A stretch of 64,000 nt of DNA from an uncultured Desulfosarcina sp. (GTDB lineage: Bacteria > Desulfobacterota > Desulfobacteria > Desulfobacterales > Desulfosarcinaceae): positions 4,216,001 to 4,280,000 of the forward strand of contig NZ_OY764190.1 of the NCBI RefSeq assembly GCF_963668215.1, given 5' to 3'. Position numbers and translations under genes: made by a program. How positions within the stretch are numbered: the first letter of the stretch is position 1; every line of letters begins with the position of its first letter. The notes beneath the pieces were generated by a model. That model searched no databases. It was not told the DNA's origin and worked only from the letters and a program-made list of their open reading frames with translations. Shown one piece after another: positions 59,677 to 64,000 of this stretch.

Positions 59677-60054
59677 AGTGAAATGGAGTCCTTCTGATTG
59701 CCTAAAAAGCTTTCACTACCGTCCTCAAACGCCTCTCCAACTCCACCCGATGATTCAGCGATATCGAATGGTAGCTAATATACCACGGTTCGAAGGGTCG
59801 GACCAAGCCGGACGCTTAATTGGCGGGGGATTAGGCCAAAAATAAGGCCATTTTTCTGCCTTAAACCTATGTTTTTGGTGCCGAAAAGGGTGGTTTAAGG
59901 AATAATCCGGTACAAATATAGACAATCAATTTGATCTTTTCGGAATCCCGGCCTTTTGTTTCTGTATGAACGTTGATGACCGATCATATCATTTCATGAT
60001 CCATACCGCCGATGTCCTCCCATTCATTTTGATGGCCCCATCACAAATCTACCT
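59677..60054. other. 378-base gap between the PIN gene and the transposon
   Basis: No gene with a ribosome site is visible. An inverted repeat, CCTTAAACC (59859-59867) and GGTTTAAGG (59892-59900), may be a terminator-like or protein-binding site. The last four bases, ACCT, are the target duplication of the outer transposon. Confidence 0.5.
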
Positions 60055-60097
60055 AGTGTTCATCCGCGAAAATAACTAACTGGAATAAAAAAGAAAA

Positions 60098-60201
60098 GCG
60101 CATTTTATGCTGGTATTTTCTCACTGTCTGTAGTATAAAGTATTTTGCCAAACACTTAAAAATACTACGTAAACAAGAAAAAGGGCCGACATAAAATGCG
60201 C
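60098..60201 (+). promoter_or_regulatory. 12-bp inverted repeat overlapping the transposase start codon
   Basis: GCGCATTTTATG (60098-60109) and CATAAAATGCGC (60190-60201). The second arm contains the ATG at 60196. Transcripts entering from outside would include both arms and could fold to hide the start; transcripts starting inside would lack the first arm. This is known in IS10- and IS50-type elements. Confidence 0.65.
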
Positions 60202-60387
60202 GAGAAACAACAAAAACAAATGCCGCTGATAAGTCTCCCCACGGGTCATCCCAGAGAAGTAGAACTGGAGATGATCAGCAAAATCCTGGACAAGACTCCT
60301 AACATTTACGATCATGTTCTGCAAGACTGTCAATGGGAATGAAAAGTGTACCAGAAGTGGGAAAATAAAAATGTACCACCCTGGAGC

Positions 60388-61182
60388 TCATTGATTCTCC
60401 GTCTTCCCATCCACGTCGGCCAACCCTGAGGAACCGACCGTGGCGAAATCGTTCTTTGAAAAACTGTGCCCGCGGAGCCGATAGCTGTGCCCCTTGATGT
60501 TGACCACCCGGCAGTGATGCAGCAGCCGGTCGAGGATCGCGGTGGCGATGACCTGCTCGCCGAACAACTCTTGCCAGTCCCCGAAGCTCTTGTTGGAGGT
60601 GATCAGCGTCGATGATCGCTCGTAGCGATAAGAGACGAACTGAAAGAACAGATACGCCTCCTTCGTGTCGATGGGCAGGTACCCGACTTCATCGACTACC
60701 ACCAGGGCCGAAGTCAGATATGCCTTGTGCCGGGACTGGGGCTCTTTGAGTTTCCTCATCAGGGTGTCCATGGTGGTGAAGTAGACCTTGAACCCGTGAT
60801 GGCAGGCCTTGATCGCCAGCGATATGGCCAGATGGGTTTTGCCAACGCCCGGCGGTCCCAGGAAAATCACGTTCTCCTGCTTGCCGATGAAATCCAGATC
60901 GAAAAGGGCCATCACCTCCTTTTTGTTCAGCTTGGGGTGAAAGGTAAAATCGTACTCTTCGATGGTCTTGGCCGATGGCAGCCCGGCGGTCTTCATGGCG
61001 GTCTGTACGCGCCGTTTTTCCTTGGCGGCGACTTCCTCTTCCAGCAGCTGATCCAGAAAAGACAGATAAGAGTCCTTGTCGGACTCGGCTTTGGCGACCA
61101 CGGTTTCGAGCATCTCGGCGGCCTGGGTGAGCTTGAGCCGTTTGAGGTTGTCCTGGAGGCGGTCGGCGATCAGTTGATCCAT
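60388..61182 (-). CDS. istB: IS21 transposition helper ATPase IstB
   Basis: A 264-residue DnaA/DnaC-like AAA+ protein. The Walker A is VIFLGPPGVGKTHLAISLAI, the Walker B SALVVVDEVGYLPIDTKE, and sensor-like STLITSNKSFGDWQELFGEQ follows. It helps IstA select targets. It overlaps istA by 13 bases, typical of IS21. GAAAGGAGGTGG precedes the ATG. Full length and apparently intact. Confidence 0.95.
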   Translation of the reverse strand: MDQLIADRLQDNLKRLKLTQAAEMLETVVAKAESDKDSYLSFLDQLLEEEVAAKEKRRVQTAMKTAGLPSAKTIEEYDFTFHPKLNKKEVMALFDLDFIGKQENVIFLGPPGVGKTHLAISLAIKACHHGFKVYFTTMDTLMRKLKEPQSRHKAYLTSALVVVDEVGYLPIDTKEAYLFFQFVSYRYERSSTLITSNKSFGDWQELFGEQVIATAILDRLLHHCRVVNIKGHSYRLRGHSFSKNDFATVGSSGLADVDGKTENQ

Positions 61183-62438
61183 GTGCCACCTCCTTTCGCG
61201 ATCTGCTCATACACGGACAGCGGACGGTAAAGCACCTGTGGGAACAAACTGGCATTCACCAGTCCCCGGGTGGCCTTGCCTTTGGTGCGACCGTATTTCT
61301 TTTTCGCTTTCTGCCGCTGCTTCAAGATCTGGGCGGTGATATTCGCATCGGTAACCCAGCTGCCCTTTTCCTCGGCTTCCCTATGCGTGGCCAGCAGCCG
61401 GTCGTCATCGTAGAATCGGATGATACCGTCCTTGACCTTCAGCAGGATCTTTTTGCCGACCACATCCGGCGGCACTTGATACCGGCTGGCGTTATAGGAA
61501 ATATAGCAGTCCTTGTAGACCCTGCGATACTCTTTTATGGACGTATCGTAGTCGCTGGCAGGGCATGGACTTAAGCTGGATTGTTCCTGCCGCCAGCGCA
61601 GGTCCACCAGCTGCCGGTGGGTTCCATGCTTCCTGCGATTGGCTGTTTCGTCAAGCCAGCTGAGAAGATCCCGGTTCGCCTGCTCGATGCTGGTAAAACC
61701 ATAACCGCGCCAGAACGACTCGCGAATGTAATCCACCGGGCGTTCCACCTTGCCTTTCACCCAGGGACTGTAGGGCATGCAGGCCAGAGGCTTGAAACCA
61801 TAGTGCTGGGTAAAGTGCATGAACTCGACATTGAAAACAGTCTGCCCACCTGTGCGGCTGATCACCACATGCTTCATGTTGTCATAGAGCATTTCCATGG
61901 GAATCCCGCCCAGGTAGTGAAAGGCGGCAATATGGGCATCCATGAAGGACTGCAGGGTGCAGCGGTCAACGAACATGGCAAACATGGCCCGGGAAAATCC
62001 CAGGACCAGGACGAACAGGTAAACGGTAAAACTGCCGCCCTTGAAATCCGCGACCTTGAAGTCGGCCCAGTCCATCTGCCCCTGCAATCCGGGAATCGTC
62101 TCGAACCGGATGTAAGCCTGGCGCTTGCGTTTTCGTTTGCGCCTGCGGACATAGATTTTGACGGTATCGTATCCGCCAGCATAGCCTAACTGTTTGAGTC
62201 GTTGATAGATCCAGGTGGCACGGTAATCATCCTCTTCGAGGAAATCGTTAATCACCGGGTAGTAGGGAGCCAGGATGCTTTCGCGCCGTTGGGCCTTGTG
62301 GTAACCGGGAGTTTGTCCATTCTGAATATATTTTTTAACGGTCTTGCGATGGCGGCCAGTTCGTTTGGTGATCTCCCTTTGCGAAAGGCCTTGTTGATGC
62401 AATGCAATAATGTCCATGTACGCCTCCCATGAAATCAT
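61170..62438 (-). CDS. istA: IS21 transposase IstA
   Basis: A 422-residue transposase. The N-terminal HTH is LHQQGLSQREITKRTGRHRK followed by TVKKYIQNGQT. The DDE catalytic residues are in GLQGQMDWADFKVADFKG (Asp), IPMEMLYDNMKHVVISR (Asp) and WVKGKVERPVDYIRESFWRG (Glu). The C-terminal domain contains CYISYNASRYQVPPDVVGKK. AGGAGGG lies about 8 bases before the ATG. It appears intact, so the element may be active. Confidence 0.95.
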   Translation of the reverse strand: MISWEAYMDIIALHQQGLSQREITKRTGRHRKTVKKYIQNGQTPGYHKAQRRESILAPYYPVINDFLEEDDYRATWIYQRLKQLGYAGGYDTVKIYVRRRKRKRKRQAYIRFETIPGLQGQMDWADFKVADFKGGSFTVYLFVLVLGFSRAMFAMFVDRCTLQSFMDAHIAAFHYLGGIPMEMLYDNMKHVVISRTGGQTVFNVEFMHFTQHYGFKPLACMPYSPWVKGKVERPVDYIRESFWRGYGFTSIEQANRDLLSWLDETANRRKHGTHRQLVDLRWRQEQSSLSPCPASDYDTSIKEYRRVYKDCYISYNASRYQVPPDVVGKKILLKVKDGIIRFYDDDRLLATHREAEEKGSWVTDANITAQILKQRQKAKKKYGRTKGKATRGLVNASLFPQVLYRPLSVYEQIAKGGGTWIN

Positions 62439-64000
62439 GGCGACACCCTCCTTTCAGGAAGGAGTCTACCATGCGGTGCTATTCATGGGTGGTACACTTT
62501 TCGTTCCCATTTTTGGTACATTATCGCATTCCCGGCGACAGCAAGACCTCAACGGTGGCCTCAAGATAGAACGTCAACGAACCGGGGCCAACGGTATGAG
62601 TGCCGAGCAGGTGACCCGCGCCGCGATTGTGATGAAGCTTTTCAACTTCACCTATGAAGACCTCGCCTTTCATATTTCCGATTCCAGATCGCTCAGACGG
62701 TTTTGCAGAATCGGTATTTTCGATAAGGGCTTCAAGAAATCCGCCCTGAATGAAAATATCAAAAGGATCTGCCCTGAGACCTGGGAGCTTATTTCCCTGG
62801 ACCTGTTGGCATATGCGAAGGACAACAACATCGAAAAAGGCAGAACGACCCGAGTCGATTGTACCGTCGTCGAGAGCAACATCCACCCTCCTTGCGATTC
62901 CATGCAGTTGTATGACGCTGTGCGCGTGCTCGCGCGGTTGTTGACTCAAGCCCGGGATGACTTCAAAATTAAAATCGTTTTCACGGATCATCGTCGCCGT
63001 GCAAAAAGGCGGATGACCGCCATCCAATACGCAAAAGGGAAAAAGCAACGACTGTCTCCGTATAAAGACCTGCTCAAGGTCACCCAAAAGTCCATCGGTT
63101 ACGCGATCAAAGCCGAAGAAACGATAGGCGGAATCTGCACAACCAATTTTGAATTGCTTGGCTTATTGAACAGCATCAAACATTACAGCGATTTGGCCCG
63201 TCAGGTCTACGACCAGACCTATCGCCGGGTTATTCAAGGCGAAAGCGTATCGGCCGACCAGAAGGTATTCTCGATTTTCGAGGAACACACGGACATCATC
63301 ATCAAAGACCGCCGGGATAACCATTATGGCCATAAGATTTGCCTGACCGGTGGAGCCTCGAACCTTATCCTCGATTGTGTCGTTCTTGAGGGCAATCCCG
63401 CAGATAGCACACTGGTTGAACAGATGCTGGATCGCCAGAAATCGGCTTACGGACGCTACCCGCTGAAAGTTGCCCTGGACGGTGGCTTTGCATCCAAAGG
63501 CAATCTGAACACGGCCAAGGCCAAAGGCGTCAAAGATGTCTGCTTTGCCAAAAAACGGGGTCTTGAAGAGATTGACATGTGTCGCAGTCACTATGTTTAC
63601 AAAAAGCTCAGACAGTTCCGTGCCGGTATCGAATCGGGCATATCCTGGCTCAAACGCAGTTTCGGCTTGACCCGGTGCACGTGGAAAGGTTTTCGTTCTT
63701 TTAAAAGCTACGTGCTTTCGTCGGTGGTCGCGGCCAACCTGCTGACGATCGCTCGAAAGCAATTGGCTCCTGCTGGATAACCTCACAACCTGAGAAAATT
63801 CAGTTACTGAAATCCAGAGAGCAGGTGCGTCCGGAGGCGTGCTTTTTTAGAGTATTTACCCATATCCTTGTCGGGCTTTCAATGTGCCGTGTCTTGGAGG
63901 ATTCTATTCCTCACGTTACCCGATTTTTACTTCTCGACGCACTGCTTAAACCTGCAATTTATGGACGGACACTACCTAAATCCTTTAACGATACCTAAGG

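Larger units (their letters stand above)
60328..62540. mobile_element. IS21-family insertion sequence
   Basis: It begins TGTCAATGGGAATGAAAAGT and ends with the partly complementary GGGAATGCGATAATGTACC read inward, closing GACA. The subterminal GTACCACCC repeats are also present on each end. GCAAGAC occurs directly outside each end (60321-60327 and 62541-62547), a 7-bp target duplication. It carries istB and istA on the minus strand. Confidence 0.93.
60196..63780 (+). pseudogene. ISNCY-like transposase gene split by IS21
   Basis: The first 44 codons (60196-60327, MREKQQKQMPLISLPTGHPR, ending YDHVLQD) lie left of the IS21 insertion. The remainder starts at 62548 (LNGGLKIERQRTGANGMSAE) and runs to the stop at 63780. 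Removing the IS21 element and one copy of GCAAGAC joins the halves in frame, giving about 454 residues. The downstream part has the DDE-type blocks TRVDCTVVESNIHPPCDSMQ, KICLTGGASNLILDCVVLEG and VALDGGFASKGNLNTAKAKG, plus FRAGIESGISWLKRSFGLTR. Apart from the insertion I see no stop or frameshift, so the insertion is probably recent. AAGGG lies about 10 bases before the ATG. Confidence 0.88.
60055..63973. mobile_element. ISNCY-like insertion sequence, itself interrupted by IS21
   Basis: Terminal inverted repeats AGTGTTCATCC (left) and AGTGTCCGTCC (right, read inward) flank a single transposase gene. ACCT occurs on both sides (60051-60054 and 63974-63977) as a target duplication. Without the IS21 element it would be about 1.7 kb. 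The family call comes from transposase similarity that I recall (ISNCY group), so it is tentative; the boundaries are read directly. Confidence 0.8.

Noticed and set aside
59606..59845. 79-codon frame overlapping the end of the PIN gene
   Set aside because: It overlaps the PIN gene, has no ribosome site and shows no domain; likely chance.

Overview
This window looks like a piece of a GC-rich Deltaproteobacterium (Desulfobacterota, most like the Desulfosarcina/Desulfobacteraceae group). That is inferred from gene style: a sigma-54 activator with three PAS domains, a Lon-like protease of the YcbZ/LonB type, ThrH, KamA-family proteins, many four-helix-bundle (23S-IVS-type) genes and ISNCY/IS21 elements. 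No rRNA or other direct taxonomic marker is present.

Bases 1-47,000 are mostly chromosomal. In order they carry: the N-terminal part of valS, a repeat protein with six (D/E)IIDL motifs, rarD, an AI-2E-family permease and an aminotransferase. Next comes a catabolic and uptake cluster (6489-17893): amidohydrolase, proline-racemase-family enzyme, a complete PotABCD-type ABC transporter, an IclR regulator with a perfect 10-11-10 operator-like palindrome, an unusual tandem KamA-like radical-SAM protein and a cytosolic M23-fold protein. After that follow a diguanylate cyclase, a Lon-like protease, aspS, hisS, hyuA, a histone-deacetylase-family amidohydrolase with a C-terminal zinc ribbon, epmA and an AbrB-like regulator. 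A sigma-54 activator sits directly upstream of a near-consensus sigma-54 promoter that drives two very small genes. The glyoxylate-shunt genes aceB, aceA and aceK lie next, then a DUF2339/DUF3999 pair and hom-thrH (threonine pathway).

Between 44.9 and 47.5 kb three four-helix-bundle genes alternate with two copies of a YbgC-type thioesterase. Each four-helix-bundle gene is framed by arms of 7-bp units, GTGAACN on the left and GTTCACN on the right. The same heptads, without a gene, occur at 26998-27074 and 42752-42907. A second, related repeat family (GTTCGATGTTCGACGTTC-type) occurs at 6.2-6.4 and 21.7 kb. I read these as a family of small mobile modules that insert at gene 3' ends and often supply the stop codon.

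Bases 47574-57255 are an integrated element in the 3' half of an initiator tRNA gene. It has 45-bp identical attL/attR, matching 23-bp arm-type sites near each end, a tyrosine integrase and an AlpA-like protein. It also has a replication-type winged-helix protein, an HNH nuclease, a large terminase, a protease-capsid fusion and a portal. There are no tail, lysis or repressor genes, which resembles a capsid-forming satellite (cf-PICI-like) rather than a full prophage.

Right of attR the sequence is visibly AT-richer. A two-gene unit there encodes a proteasome-beta-like Ntn hydrolase with an N-terminal Ser and a PIN-domain protein. This is my best candidate for an undescribed defence or toxin system. 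The window ends in a nested transposon: an IS21 element (7-bp target duplication) inside the transposase gene of an ISNCY-like element (4-bp target duplication), with the outer reading frame restorable in silico.
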